From: Opitutia bacterium
GTDB lineage: Bacteria; Verrucomicrobiota; Verrucomicrobiia; Opitutales; Coraliomargaritaceae
Length of the DNA: 64,000 bases
Reading direction: 5' to 3'
Assembly: GCA_029248665.1 (NCBI GenBank)
Contig: JAQWIW010000002.1
Location: forward strand, 51,602-115,601
Shown: in pieces, positions 1-9,155 of the stretch
Numbering within the stretch: position 1 is the first letter of the stretch
Layout of the letters: each line of letters opens with the position of its first letter
Notes under the pieces: generated by a model
The model's input: the letters and a program-made list of their open reading frames with translations, nothing else
What the model was told of the DNA's origin: nothing
Database searches by the model: none
Program-made: the position numbers and the translations under genes

Positions 1-2
1 CT

Positions 3-2312
3 TCAAGTGGCTATTTAAACTTTTATTTAAATGGGGTCTACATGGGCTATATTTCAGACTCTTCTTTTAATTACGAAATTGGCGATCAGTATATTTCTGG
101 GAGTGGTCAAATGCCTCTCTTTTTAAGAAATGGGGATACAGTAACTTTTGAAGCAAAAACTTATAGTTACGAAAATTCGGATTCGTTTATAGGCCCAGGC
201 ATAATGCCAAATGATTTACTTCATGGATCTATTGCTTCAGAGAATGGAACAGGATACCTCTTAACTTATCCAAATTTAGGGACTTCAATTACATTAAAAG
301 ATATCATTTCTATTCTTACCGAATCTGGCTTGCCGGTAAGAAACCTACTTGAATCACTGATAACTAATTTCGGAAATGTCAGTATTGAAGATCCGGTAAC
401 TATACCTGCTTCATTTACTGATTATCACAGTGATATCTTAATTCAAAATGAAGATGCTGTAGTAATCCAATCCTTATTGAAAATCATTAATGCCTTTCTT
501 GGAATGGCTGACCAATATGACTTTTCTCTCGACTACAACTATGACACTTTATCGAATTTAGAAATCTATAAAACAGCAAAAGCATTCTTCTCCAGCTTTC
601 CTAATATATTTGAAAGTATGCCAGAACGCAGTAGCGATCAGGCAGATACCCAAGCAGAAATTTTATCTGCATTAACTCAGATTGAAACTATTCTCCCGCT
701 AATATGGTATCGATCACCCCTATCAGATCCATTTATCAGCTATTTGCTTTCTATTTCTGACGATTTAGATAATGGAAATTATGCTGAATTGAATGCTCAG
801 ATTGATTCGTTAAAGGCCTCACTCAGTGGATTCGACCGCTACACCAATTTAACCCGAAGCCAGAATGGAGGTTTTAAATATAGCCTAGCGCCTTTTGTTT
901 CGGACACGCCATTCTCATTTAAAGGCCTAATTGAAGATATGGAAAATGATCCTGAAGCTCATGCAATACTTTATGGCAACGATTGGGGAGGTGCCGATGA
1001 AAGCAATATCGCTTATAAATTTCTAACTCAATATGGTTTAGTTAATGACATTTTTCCAATGAGCATGGGTGGTAAAGTTTTAGTATTTAAGAATGCTAAT
1101 GGAATTATCAGTAATACCATTTTAGTTAATGAAAATTCTTGGAATTATTTAGATTATTCTCCTTTTTCAGGGGAACTTAAAACTAATCAGGGGGAAATCT
1201 TTGATAATGCAGATTACTATAATCCTATTCAGCTTTCTTATTTGAGTGAAGGAGAAGGAATATGGGAATTAAATGATTCTAGTGGTATGGGCTATACACC
1301 TGAAGAAGGAACATTTTTCTACTATAATGGAGCATTAGATTTAAATCATAACGGTATCCCAGACGGAACAGAGATAGCTGATTCTTCATCCCAATCCGAG
1401 GGGGCCGAAGGGGTATTCATTAAAGGAAATAATTTAGACTACTTAAATGGCTTAAATTCAACACTCATCCAAAATGCTGAATTTATAAGAGTACAAGCTG
1501 CTCCAATCATACTCAGTGGATTAATTGCGATTGAAGGGAATCAAAGCAATGGCGATGACATGTATGGAAATAGCTCTGAAGAATTTTATCCCTATCAAGT
1601 CTCTTACTATATTTCAAATAAGGATATTATTCAATTAGAATATGAATATCCCGTGGACAGAGATTGGGACAATTATTCTTACGAGAACGGAATAATTACT
1701 GACTCTGAGGATTTTGATAAAACATATTTAAATTTTGATAGCACATATACTGCTACTTATTTTGAAAATGATGGTGAGACTGACAAAATAGTTTTTTATC
1801 CAAGTTACCTAGATTTAGATAACGATGGATTAAGTGATGGCACTGAAATTATCGCAGGAGCAATTCCCGAATTCATAGATTATCCCTCATACAATGATAT
1901 TCAAAATGCTATTACTGCCTATAATGAAAATAATGAAGATGGGGCTTCAAATCCGATAAACGAAAACTCCCCAATCAACGAAGACAATCCCAATGCATTA
2001 ACGGATAGTGATAATGATAATATGCCTGATGCATTAGAACTTAAATTTGGAGGAAACCCTTCGAATGCTAACGATGCACAAACTTCTTTGGATGCTATTG
2101 TATTGGTTGATCGCTATACCATAAATGAAATCTCAGATCTCAGATTAGGCTCTACACTTTATGAAGTTAGTGAAGGATTAGCTTCATTTAATATTATCCT
2201 AGAAGAAACAAGTGATTTAACCACATGGACTCCTTATGGGGAATATTCGATGGAACTATCTACCGATGGAAATGAGCAAACCAAATTTTATCGCTTCAAA
2301 ATGAGCGAATAA
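3..2312 (+). CDS. Large exported protein with TSP3-like calcium repeats (5' partial)
   Basis: The frame is open to the left edge: codons before the first ATG at base 42 encode SSGYLNFYLNGVY, so the real start probably lies outside and about 756 or more residues are visible. Counting from that ATG, three Asp/Asn-rich segments resemble thrombospondin type 3 or dockerin-like calcium loops: DLNHNGIPDGTE near residue 433, DLDNDGLSDGTE near 590 and DSDNDNMPDALE near 654. The last 70 residues (LRLGSTLYEV, then DLTTWTPYGE and FYRFKMSE) resemble a C-terminal segment that recurs in exported verrucomicrobial proteins, from memory. No PEP-CTERM tail and no enzyme motif was seen. Surface or extracellular location is inferred. 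It converges on the NTF2-like gene with two bases between stop codons. Confidence 0.75.
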   Translation, partial: SSGYLNFYLNGVYMGYISDSSFNYEIGDQYISGSGQMPLFLRNGDTVTFEAKTYSYENSDSFIGPGIMPNDLLHGSIASENGTGYLLTYPNLGTSITLKDIISILTESGLPVRNLLESLITNFGNVSIEDPVTIPASFTDYHSDILIQNEDAVVIQSLLKIINAFLGMADQYDFSLDYNYDTLSNLEIYKTAKAFFSSFPNIFESMPERSSDQADTQAEILSALTQIETILPLIWYRSPLSDPFISYLLSISDDLDNGNYAELNAQIDSLKASLSGFDRYTNLTRSQNGGFKYSLAPFVSDTPFSFKGLIEDMENDPEAHAILYGNDWGGADESNIAYKFLTQYGLVNDIFPMSMGGKVLVFKNANGIISNTILVNENSWNYLDYSPFSGELKTNQGEIFDNADYYNPIQLSYLSEGEGIWELNDSSGMGYTPEEGTFFYYNGALDLNHNGIPDGTEIADSSSQSEGAEGVFIKGNNLDYLNGLNSTLIQNAEFIRVQAAPIILSGLIAIEGNQSNGDDMYGNSSEEFYPYQVSYYISNKDIIQLEYEYPVDRDWDNYSYENGIITDSEDFDKTYLNFDSTYTATYFENDGETDKIVFYPSYLDLDNDGLSDGTEIIAGAIPEFIDYPSYNDIQNAITAYNENNEDGASNPINENSPINEDNPNALTDSDNDNMPDALELKFGGNPSNANDAQTSLDAIVLVDRYTINEISDLRLGSTLYEVSEGLASFNIILEETSDLTTWTPYGEYSMELSTDGNEQTKFYRFKMSE

Positions 2313-2314
2313 AG

Positions 2315-2848
2315 CTACAGGCGTTTTTGAACAAAACCTATCAGTTGCTTGGCGATAGGAATTTTCTTGTAAATGAGAGTAGTCGGATCCCAGTAGTCTT
2401 GATGGAAGATAACTTGCCCTTCTGAATCGAAACGAAAGCGACTCATCCCGATAGAAGATTCAAAATCTTCCTTGCCCTTAAATCGAATTGACATGGTCCA
2501 TTCGATAAAAAATTCGTCCTTAGAACGCATGGTATGATTGAAAACAAACTGCACACCTGCGACAGCATTCACACCTTGAAGCATGTAAGGCAAAAGTTGG
2601 CTAGAGGCATTAAATTGTTTAAAGGCGTCTCTGAAGTAAATTTTTTCAGCGTATACTTTTGGCAATTTAACTTGAAGATTATCGTAGGTATAGTCCGTGA
2701 ATAAATCTTCAACTTGCTCAAGCATAGCACACTCCGCATCACTCCCCGATTCGGGAATTTTGAAATGCGATGGATCTGTCCACCCGAGAGCGTTTTGGTA
2801 AGTAATGTCTAAATTTGATTGAGAATGCATAGGATGATGTGAGCGCAT
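2315..2848 (-). CDS. NTF2/SnoaL-like protein of the light-stress gene set
   Basis: A protein of about 177 residues with the alpha-plus-beta pattern of the NTF2-like fold: an acidic N-terminal helix (MLEQVEDLFTDYTYDN), YAEKIYFRDAFKQF, and a strand-rich half with IEWTMSIRF and a final QDYWDP. NTF2-like proteins of this sort often sit beside CFA-like methyltransferase, flavoprotein and DUF1365 genes in light or singlet-oxygen regulons of proteobacteria (family knowledge). Here it is divergent from exactly those genes. The function is unknown; a small hydrophobic ligand is only a guess. The start is uncertain: the frame opens with TTG at 2890 close behind a GGAGAG, with in-frame ATGs at 2848 (chosen) and 2830. 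Confidence 0.7.
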   Translation of the reverse strand: MRSHHPMHSQSNLDITYQNALGWTDPSHFKIPESGSDAECAMLEQVEDLFTDYTYDNLQVKLPKVYAEKIYFRDAFKQFNASSQLLPYMLQGVNAVAGVQFVFNHTMRSKDEFFIEWTMSIRFKGKEDFESSIGMSRFRFDSEGQVIFHQDYWDPTTLIYKKIPIAKQLIGFVQKRL

Positions 2849-2914
2849 AAGATGCTGTGAATAGAAAGTATCGCTCTTAAGCAGATTCAACTCTCCAATG
2901 AAGTAGGAAAACTT

Positions 2915-2932
2915 TTAATCAACGTTGATTAA
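2915..2932. promoter_or_regulatory. Perfect 18-bp palindrome in divergent promoter region
   Basis: TTAATCAACGTTGATTAA is identical to its reverse complement over all 18 bases. It lies in the short gap between the NTF2-like gene and the methyltransferase-flavoprotein-DUF1365 operon, and overlaps the -35 hexamer proposed for the operon. Perfect symmetry and position suggest the binding site of a dimeric regulator acting on both directions. The regulator is not encoded next to it, so its identity is unknown. Confidence 0.6.
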
Positions 2933-2952
2933 TCAGTCCTCATAGCTATAAC
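2925..2952 (+). promoter_or_regulatory. Candidate promoter of the CFA-like/FAD/DUF1365 operon
   Basis: TTGATT, a 16-base spacer, then TATAAC gives a sigma-70-like promoter 24 bases before the methyltransferase ATG. The -35 hexamer is the right half of the 18-bp palindrome, so a bound regulator would compete with polymerase. Because the site is symmetrical, TTGATT also faces the NTF2-like gene, but no good -10 hexamer was seen on that side. Confidence 0.4.
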
Positions 2953-2975
2953 TTACAATAAACCGTCACCATTTC

Positions 2976-3989
2976 ATGCATTTACCATCCATACTTGCCG
3001 AACGCAGATTGCTTCCTGACTTTTTGATTCGTTGGGGTATAAGAAACCAACTAAAGCAACATTCCCTGCTTCTATCCCAAAATCCTAAGCCGGATGAATC
3101 ATGGATAGAACAATTAAGCAAAGGTCCGATCGCTGAATGCACGGAAACTTCTAAAGAACAGCACTATGAAATACCCACCGACTATTTTAAAACGGTCTTA
3201 GGGAAACATTTAAAATATAGTTCATGTTATTGGGATGAATCGACGACCACTTTGAAAATGGCAGAAGTCAATATGCTTAGCCTATCATGTGAACATGCAC
3301 ACTTAGAAAATGGACAAAACATCCTTGAGCTAGGTTGTGGCTGGGGGTCTTTCAGTCTTTGGATGGCTGAGCATTATCCAGAAAGTACCATAACGGCAAT
3401 GAGCCATTCGAAGACACAGAAGGCTTATATTGATTCGGAAATCGAACGTCGTGGATTAAGTAATTTAAAGGTGATCACTTCGGATATAAATAATTTTGAT
3501 ACAAGTGAGCGTTTTGATCGTATTGTATCGATAGAAATGTTTGAACACCTTCGCAATCACAGCCTGCTCTTTGAAGGGTTAAACACTTGGCTGAAGGATG
3601 ACGGGCTAATTTTCATTCACATCTTTGCACATCACAAAGAAAGCTATTTGTTTGAAGTTGAGCACGATCGAGATTGGATGGCCGAATATTTTTTTACTGG
3701 AGGCATGATGCCCTCGATTAACCTATTACCAAAAACAGCCAAGGGATTTAAAGAACTGAATCGCTGGGAAATTAATGGCACGCATTATAGCAAAACCTTA
3801 GAGGCTTGGCTATCTAAGCAAGATGAAAATGAAAGTATCATCATGAACTATTTTATGGATACTTATGGGAAGGATGCCAAATTGTGGATTCAACGTTGGA
3901 GAATTTTTTATTTAGCCTGTTCCGAACTCTTTGCTTACAACAAAGGTAAAGAGTGGCCAGTCATGCACTATTTATTTGCTAAAAAATGA
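2976..3989 (+). CDS. CFA-synthase-family SAM methyltransferase
   Basis: This 337-residue protein has the class I SAM-binding motif LELGCGWGS near residue 118, MFEH in the position of the CFA-synthase active-site glutamate, and IHIF after the following strand. The family transfers a methyl(ene) group from S-adenosylmethionine to unsaturated acyl chains of membrane phospholipids. The stretch HYEIPTDYFKTVLGKHLKYS resembles the coclaurine N-methyltransferase branch more than E. coli Cfa, and the protein is about 45 residues shorter than E. coli Cfa. It may therefore be a UfaM-type fatty-acid C-methyltransferase rather than a cyclopropane synthase. Its stop overlaps the flavoprotein start (ATGA), so the two are probably translationally coupled. 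Confidence 0.85.
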   Translation: MHLPSILAERRLLPDFLIRWGIRNQLKQHSLLLSQNPKPDESWIEQLSKGPIAECTETSKEQHYEIPTDYFKTVLGKHLKYSSCYWDESTTTLKMAEVNMLSLSCEHAHLENGQNILELGCGWGSFSLWMAEHYPESTITAMSHSKTQKAYIDSEIERRGLSNLKVITSDINNFDTSERFDRIVSIEMFEHLRNHSLLFEGLNTWLKDDGLIFIHIFAHHKESYLFEVEHDRDWMAEYFFTGGMMPSINLLPKTAKGFKELNRWEINGTHYSKTLEAWLSKQDENESIIMNYFMDTYGKDAKLWIQRWRIFYLACSELFAYNKGKEWPVMHYLFAKK

Positions 3990-5269
3990 ATAAAAAACGC
4001 TTAAAAATTGCCGTAGTTGGGAGTGGTGTCGCTGGTTTAACCGCAGCCTATCTTTTAAATAAAGTACATGATGTCACTTTGATCGAAAAAGAAGATCGCA
4101 TAGGTGGTCATACACGAACCTTAGCCATTCCTGAAGGTGCCGATGCTGGACTCGCAGTTGATACAGGATTCATTGTCATGAATCTCAGAAACTATCCAAA
4201 TTTCAGTCGTTTGTTAAAAGAACTTGGAGTTGAAATCCAAAAATCATGTATGACTTTTAGTTATCATGAAGCAGAAACAAACTATGGATATGCGGGTACG
4301 AGTCTTAGAGGCATTTTGCCCGACCTGACTTATTTATTTAAACTGAGGCATTTCGCACTAGTCGGTGATTTAATACGTTTCGCTTTCATTGGTTATAAGG
4401 ATTTAACTAGCGGCTATCTTAAAGGAAAGACATTGGGCGATTATTTAGATGAACGAAAATTCTGCCCTGAATTTCAAAACAGTTATCTCTTTCCTATGGG
4501 GGCGGCGATTTGGTCTTCGCCCATGCTTAAAATGAGAGATTTTCCCGCAGAGCCTTATCTTCACTTTTTAGAAAATCATGGTCTCTTAAGGCTGATCAAT
4601 CCACCGCAATGGTATACGGTGAAAGGTGGAAGCCATAGCTATATTAAAGCAATTGTAAAAACTTTAAAGCGAGAGCCTAAAACAGGTGCCGATATTCAGG
4701 AAATTGTACGGCCGGAAAATGCTCCAGCCGAAATCTACTATACCTCTGGAGAAAGTGAACAATATGATCATATCGTTATCGCGACCCATGCTGATACGGC
4801 TCTCAAACTCCTTGGAGACGCTGACAGTTCTGAAGCATCACGCTTATCACCGTGGGTATATCAGGATAATCAGGTGATCTTGCATACTGATATCAATTTC
4901 ATGCCACCTAAGCAGTCTCTCTGGGCCTCTTGGAACTTTCTTCGTAAACCTAGTGAAACTAGCGAAAAGAAAGCCTCTCCTGTATGTGTCAGTTACTATA
5001 TGAATCGCTTACAAGGATTAAAAACAAAAACACCCTATATTGTTACCTTAAACCCCCAGAAAGCAATTGATCCGAATAAGACCATTAATTCGACTATCCT
5101 AAGCCACCCTCTTTACTCCTTTGACGCATTAAATACTCAGAAAACACTGAGAGAAAAAAATGGATTGAGAAACACATGGTTTTGCGGTAGTTACTTTGGT
5201 TATGGATTTCATGAAGATGCCGTTCTGTCTTCTGTTCAATTAGCCAATGCCTTTGATGTTCAATTATGA
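3986..5269 (+). CDS. FAD-dependent amine-oxidase-like oxidoreductase
   Basis: The N-terminus has the dinucleotide-binding pattern VVGSGVAGLTAAYLL, followed by LIEKEDRIGGHTRT, which positions FAD in the amine oxidase/phytoene desaturase superfamily. A C-terminal segment (NTWFCGSYFGYGFHEDAV) matches the second FAD-contact region. Length (427 residues) fits the 'predicted NAD/FAD-binding protein' that accompanies DUF1365 and CFA-like methyltransferases. In furan fatty acid pathways a flavoprotein of this kind is thought to desaturate the methylated acyl chain (from memory); a lipid substrate here is inference. It overlaps both neighbours by four bases, a sign of one transcript and coupled translation. 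Confidence 0.85.
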   Translation: MNKKRLKIAVVGSGVAGLTAAYLLNKVHDVTLIEKEDRIGGHTRTLAIPEGADAGLAVDTGFIVMNLRNYPNFSRLLKELGVEIQKSCMTFSYHEAETNYGYAGTSLRGILPDLTYLFKLRHFALVGDLIRFAFIGYKDLTSGYLKGKTLGDYLDERKFCPEFQNSYLFPMGAAIWSSPMLKMRDFPAEPYLHFLENHGLLRLINPPQWYTVKGGSHSYIKAIVKTLKREPKTGADIQEIVRPENAPAEIYYTSGESEQYDHIVIATHADTALKLLGDADSSEASRLSPWVYQDNQVILHTDINFMPPKQSLWASWNFLRKPSETSEKKASPVCVSYYMNRLQGLKTKTPYIVTLNPQKAIDPNKTINSTILSHPLYSFDALNTQKTLREKNGLRNTWFCGSYFGYGFHEDAVLSSVQLANAFDVQL

Positions 5270-6066
5270 TAGATTCACATAAACTTTACCGAGGGACTGT
5301 TTCACATGAGCGACTCTTCCCGGTTCATAATAAGTTTAGCTACCCATTGACATTCTTCCATTTCAACCCGAATGAACTCAAATCTCTTTCTCAAAAACAC
5401 ACTTTTTTTGGATACAATAAAAATTGCTTATTAGAAATTCGAGACCTGGATTATTTACGTGGTCAGTGCACCCCAATTCAAGACCAGTTACTTGAATTCT
5501 TAAAACCAGAAAAAGCAAACGAACGAACTTTAATATTCACATCACCTCGATATTTAGGGATGGCTTTCAATCCAGTGAATTTTTATTTTCGCATCAATGA
5601 CACTAATGAACTTTTACAAGCATTAGTCGAAGTGAATAATACTTTTGGTGATCGTCATTTATACCCTTTAAATAATTTAGAAAAAGATGCCAGCGGTAGC
5701 TACAAGGCATCGTCAAAGAAAGCTTTTCACGTATCTCCCTTTAATCCAATTGAAGGAGAATATCATTTCACTTTTAAGATCAATGAAGCGTCCATATTTA
5801 TGGGCATAGATCTCTATGAGAATGATCAATGCAAGATGAAAACCTATATGCAAGGTCAGGCACATGAATTAAACTCAAATAAATTAATACGTTATTGCCT
5901 GATGCACCCTTTGGATACCGCATTCAATGCAATGCCAAGAATCTTGTATCAGGCCACTGTTTTATATTTAAAGAAAAGACTGAATATCTTTGCACGGCCC
6001 AAGCCCATTTCAAAAGATACCTTGATTGATGATACGGCTCATAAGGACCCAAATTCAAAAATTTAA
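5266..6066 (+). CDS. DUF1365 family protein
   Basis: A 266-residue protein recognised by the DUF1365 signatures: LYRGTVSHERLFPVHNKFSY at the N-terminus, SPRYLGMAFNPVNFYF near residue 95, and HVSPFNPIEGEY near the middle. The biochemical function of the family is not settled. It is almost always coupled to a flavoprotein and a CFA-like methyltransferase, so a role in lipid modification under light or oxidative stress is inferred from context. The C-terminus (MHPLDTAFNAMPRILYQAT) is also typical. The start overlaps the flavoprotein stop. It ends facing the dehydratase gene. Confidence 0.85.
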   Translation: MIDSHKLYRGTVSHERLFPVHNKFSYPLTFFHFNPNELKSLSQKHTFFGYNKNCLLEIRDLDYLRGQCTPIQDQLLEFLKPEKANERTLIFTSPRYLGMAFNPVNFYFRINDTNELLQALVEVNNTFGDRHLYPLNNLEKDASGSYKASSKKAFHVSPFNPIEGEYHFTFKINEASIFMGIDLYENDQCKMKTYMQGQAHELNSNKLIRYCLMHPLDTAFNAMPRILYQATVLYLKKRLNIFARPKPISKDTLIDDTAHKDPNSKI

Positions 6067-6116
6067 CCCACGGTTAAAACAGGGTTATACATGCCGCGCT
6101 AAGCCTTATAGGCTTA
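6063..6116. terminator. Two short hairpins in a convergent gap
   Basis: TTAACC-CAC-GGTTAA spans the DUF1365 stop codon and TAAGCCT-TAT-AGGCTTA spans the stop codon of the convergent dehydratase gene. Each stem is only 6-7 bp and neither is followed by a clear T run, so they are weak terminator candidates. Their placement exactly at both stop codons is the main support. Confidence 0.25.
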
Positions 6117-7979
6117 TTTAGATGGCGTGTATTCTTCGACCAAGCTTTTAATCATCTCTTTTATCTGTGAGGCTTTATGACTCCTGGCTGATTCAAGTAA
6201 TTGTGCCTCTATTGATTCTAAAGTAATCGGGCATTTGTTATTTGCGACAAATTTAAAAATCCGAGGATGCGTAGTCAGTGCGTGCACTTCATTAAAATGC
6301 TGCACTTCTTCGTATAATTTTTCGCCTGCTTTGAGCCCAGTAAATTCAATATCGATATCTATATTTTCTTTAAATCCACTTAATGCAATCATTTGGCGAG
6401 CAAGCTCGGCAATCTTAATAGGCTCACCCATATCTAAAACAAAAATCTCCCCACCGACCCCTTGAGTTGCAGATTCAAGAACTAAACCGATTGCCTCTGT
6501 GACTGTCATAAAATATCGGGTCACTTCTGGATCAGTAACGGTTAGTGGACCACCTTTTGCAATTTGTGCCCTAAAGATATTAATAACACTTCCTGATGAT
6601 CCCAAGACATTACCAAAGCGCACGGCCATAAACTTTGTTCGATTGGCCTCTCTAGCTTGAATCTTTTGCATGGCAATTTCTGTTAGACGCTTACTCACAC
6701 CCATAACGCTAGTCGGGTTGATTGCCTTATCCGTGGATATAAAAATAAATCGCTCTACCGATAATTCACTCGCCAATTCCATCAACTTTATCGAAGCAAA
6801 AAAATTGTTTCTCAAAGCTTCTTCTGGTTGATCTTCCATTAAGTTAACATGCTTATGGGCGGCAGCATGGAAAATAATTGTCGGCTTAAATTCACTCACA
6901 TGATGCCGTAAATAGTTGCTTTGAGTGATGTCGAGGATACGAGTTTGAACTCGGCTCTTAAGTGAATGATTCTCTAATAGTGAGAAATTCAAATCAAAGA
7001 TAGCCAGTTCAGATTTATCAATACACAAGAGAGATTCTGGATCGTGCTCCAATATTTGCGCGACTAATTCTTTTCCGATACTACCACCTGCTCCGGTGAC
7101 TAACACTCTATGACCGACAAGCATTTTTCGAATATTCTCAAAATTCAAATCAACTGGGTCACGACCTAATAAATCTTCTAACTCTATGGGTCTTATTTGT
7201 GTGGCAGTTGCACGACCGCTCACCAAATCCGTCAAAGCGGGGACAATATCAACGTCTAAGCCTAGGCTTCGAGCCGTTTCTGCAACTCTTTGGATGCGTT
7301 TAGATGGGGCCGAAGGAAATGCAATGATCACTTTCTTAATTTGATAACGCAGTACAACTTTTTCTAAAGCATCTACAGTATCCACAACCGGAATTCCATT
7401 AAGTAGTCGACCCACTTTCGCATCTGAATCATCGAGATAAACAATAGGCTTTATCCCTAACGTTCTCTGCTTGGATAATAAATCTGCACCAATAACGGCA
7501 CCCACTTCTCCCGCACCAATAATTGCAACATAGTCATATTCTTTTATCCCAGATAACCAGTTGATGAAATTCTCCCCACTATAAATTCGCAAAAATATTC
7601 GCATCCCTGAGATCATTACGAAGTATAGTAACAAATTAGTTATGACAACTGATCGAGGAGGTACACCATCACCATTATAAATATACCAGAGGAAAAGCAC
7701 GTATAATGAACTCAAGAGCAAACTAAAAAATAAGCGGAATAAATCCGGTAAGCGAAACTGGGAAAAAACTGCATCAAATTGACCAAAGGCAAAGAGAAAA
7801 GCGATCTGCGTTCCTATAAACCAAATGTAGGCAGAATTTCTTCCTTCAATAAAGTTATCGGGGATTTGGAAATCAAATCGCAAAAGATAGGCGATGGATA
7901 AACTGAGAAAGGCTAAGACAACGTAAGCAACAAATATCGCAACAAATTTAAAATTCAGATAGGGTTTAAGGAGCTTCAT
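6114..7979 (-). CDS. CapD/WbpM/PglF-like membrane nucleotide-sugar 4,6-dehydratase
   Basis: A 621-residue protein with about four hydrophobic membrane segments in the first 140 residues, a first nucleotide-binding domain starting at VAIIGAGEVGAVIGADLL near residue 150, and a short-chain dehydrogenase domain starting at RVLVTGAGGSIGKELV near residue 293. STDKAINPTSVMGVSK carries the Met-x3-Lys pattern that replaces Tyr-x3-Lys in WbpM/PglF-type UDP-GlcNAc C4,6-dehydratases. The product, a UDP-4-keto-6-deoxy sugar, would feed glycan or glycoprotein synthesis at the inner membrane. It lies seven bases behind an aminotransferase that would use this product, so the two form a pathway pair. Confidence 0.9.
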   Translation of the reverse strand: MKLLKPYLNFKFVAIFVAYVVLAFLSLSIAYLLRFDFQIPDNFIEGRNSAYIWFIGTQIAFLFAFGQFDAVFSQFRLPDLFRLFFSLLLSSLYVLFLWYIYNGDGVPPRSVVITNLLLYFVMISGMRIFLRIYSGENFINWLSGIKEYDYVAIIGAGEVGAVIGADLLSKQRTLGIKPIVYLDDSDAKVGRLLNGIPVVDTVDALEKVVLRYQIKKVIIAFPSAPSKRIQRVAETARSLGLDVDIVPALTDLVSGRATATQIRPIELEDLLGRDPVDLNFENIRKMLVGHRVLVTGAGGSIGKELVAQILEHDPESLLCIDKSELAIFDLNFSLLENHSLKSRVQTRILDITQSNYLRHHVSEFKPTIIFHAAAHKHVNLMEDQPEEALRNNFFASIKLMELASELSVERFIFISTDKAINPTSVMGVSKRLTEIAMQKIQAREANRTKFMAVRFGNVLGSSGSVINIFRAQIAKGGPLTVTDPEVTRYFMTVTEAIGLVLESATQGVGGEIFVLDMGEPIKIAELARQMIALSGFKENIDIDIEFTGLKAGEKLYEEVQHFNEVHALTTHPRIFKFVANNKCPITLESIEAQLLESARSHKASQIKEMIKSLVEEYTPSK

Positions 7980-7985
7980 TGAAAT

Positions 7986-9110
7986 TTAAGACAGTGCGGA
8001 GGTTAGAATTGAAATTACTTTATCTCGCTCTTGATGGGTCAAGCTTGAACCACTGGGCAAACATAAACCATGATTAAAAAGATCTTCAGAAATTGCTCCA
8101 CCAAATTTTTGCTTAGCTTGAAATACCGTTTGTAAATGAAGCGGTTTCCAGGTAGGCCGAACTTCAATCGATGCTTGGTCACAGATATCGATCAAGTTAT
8201 CTCGAGTTACTTTTGTTTGTGAATCATCTACGATTAAACAGCTTAGCCAATAATTTGGCGATCCGTCATCAGAAATTGGCATAAATGAAATCCCAGGCAA
8301 TTTTCCAAGTGATTCAGCATAGGTCTGGAAATGTTCTTTTCGAACAGCAATTCTTCGATCGAGATCAGTGATTTGACTTCGTCCCAAGGCAGCCAAAAGA
8401 TTACTCAAACGATAATTATATCCAATGGCCTTATGTTCATAATGTAATACAGGCTCTCTCGCTTGCTGAGAAAAATAACGAGCTTTTTCAATCAAGGCTT
8501 GATCATTTCCCAAGAGCATTCCCCCACCAGAAGTGGTGATGATTTTATTTCCATTAAAAGAAAGAAAGGAAAGGTCTCCAAAGGATCCTGCGGGCTTGCC
8601 CTTATAAGATGCACCTAAAGATTCAGCGGCATCTTCAATCAAGGGAATTTGATGCGCCTTACACAGGGCGATAATCTCATCCATTTTTGCACATTGACCA
8701 TAGATTTGCACGACGATCACCGCTTTGGGTTTACTCCCTTCATCGGCTAATGTTTCAAGTGCTTTCTGAAGTAATCCGGGATCCATATTCCAGGTTTCGG
8801 TCTCACTATCCACAAAGACCGGCTCGGCCCCACAATAACTGATAGGAAAAGCGCAACCCGCAAAGGTTAAGCTTGGGCATATCACTTTGTCACCAGGCTT
8901 AATATCGAGGGCTAACAAAGCCAAATGTAATGCGGAAGTGCCTGAATTAACAGCACAGGCATAACTCCGATTGACCCGCTTTGCTACCTCAGCTTCAAAA
9001 GCATCGAGATCAGGTCCCACAGGGGCAACCCAGCCAGAATCAAATGCTGAATCTATAGCAGATCGATCTTGCTTACTAATATCCGGAGGCGATAAATAAA
9101 TACGGCTCAT
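7986..9110 (-). CDS. DegT/DnrJ/EryC1 aminotransferase (PglE-like)
   Basis: A 374-residue PLP enzyme. SFNGNKIITTSGGG near residue 189 carries the Schiff-base lysine, VNSGTSALHLAL is the phosphate-binding region and IEDAAESLGASY holds the aspartate that contacts the pyridine nitrogen. The NGNK form of the lysine motif is that of PglE-type enzymes that aminate C4 of UDP-4-keto-6-deoxy-GlcNAc using glutamate. The downstream dehydratase supplies that substrate. No acetyltransferase (PglD) or glycosyltransferase is adjacent, so the final sugar is not determined. GGAG precedes the ATG at good spacing, unlike the neighbouring ribosomal genes. Confidence 0.88.
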   Translation of the reverse strand: MSRIYLSPPDISKQDRSAIDSAFDSGWVAPVGPDLDAFEAEVAKRVNRSYACAVNSGTSALHLALLALDIKPGDKVICPSLTFAGCAFPISYCGAEPVFVDSETETWNMDPGLLQKALETLADEGSKPKAVIVVQIYGQCAKMDEIIALCKAHQIPLIEDAAESLGASYKGKPAGSFGDLSFLSFNGNKIITTSGGGMLLGNDQALIEKARYFSQQAREPVLHYEHKAIGYNYRLSNLLAALGRSQITDLDRRIAVRKEHFQTYAESLGKLPGISFMPISDDGSPNYWLSCLIVDDSQTKVTRDNLIDICDQASIEVRPTWKPLHLQTVFQAKQKFGGAISEDLFNHGLCLPSGSSLTHQERDKVISILTSALS

Positions 9111-9155
9111 AAAATTATATCTCCATAGATTGATTTAAATTTTGGAAGAATCCAC

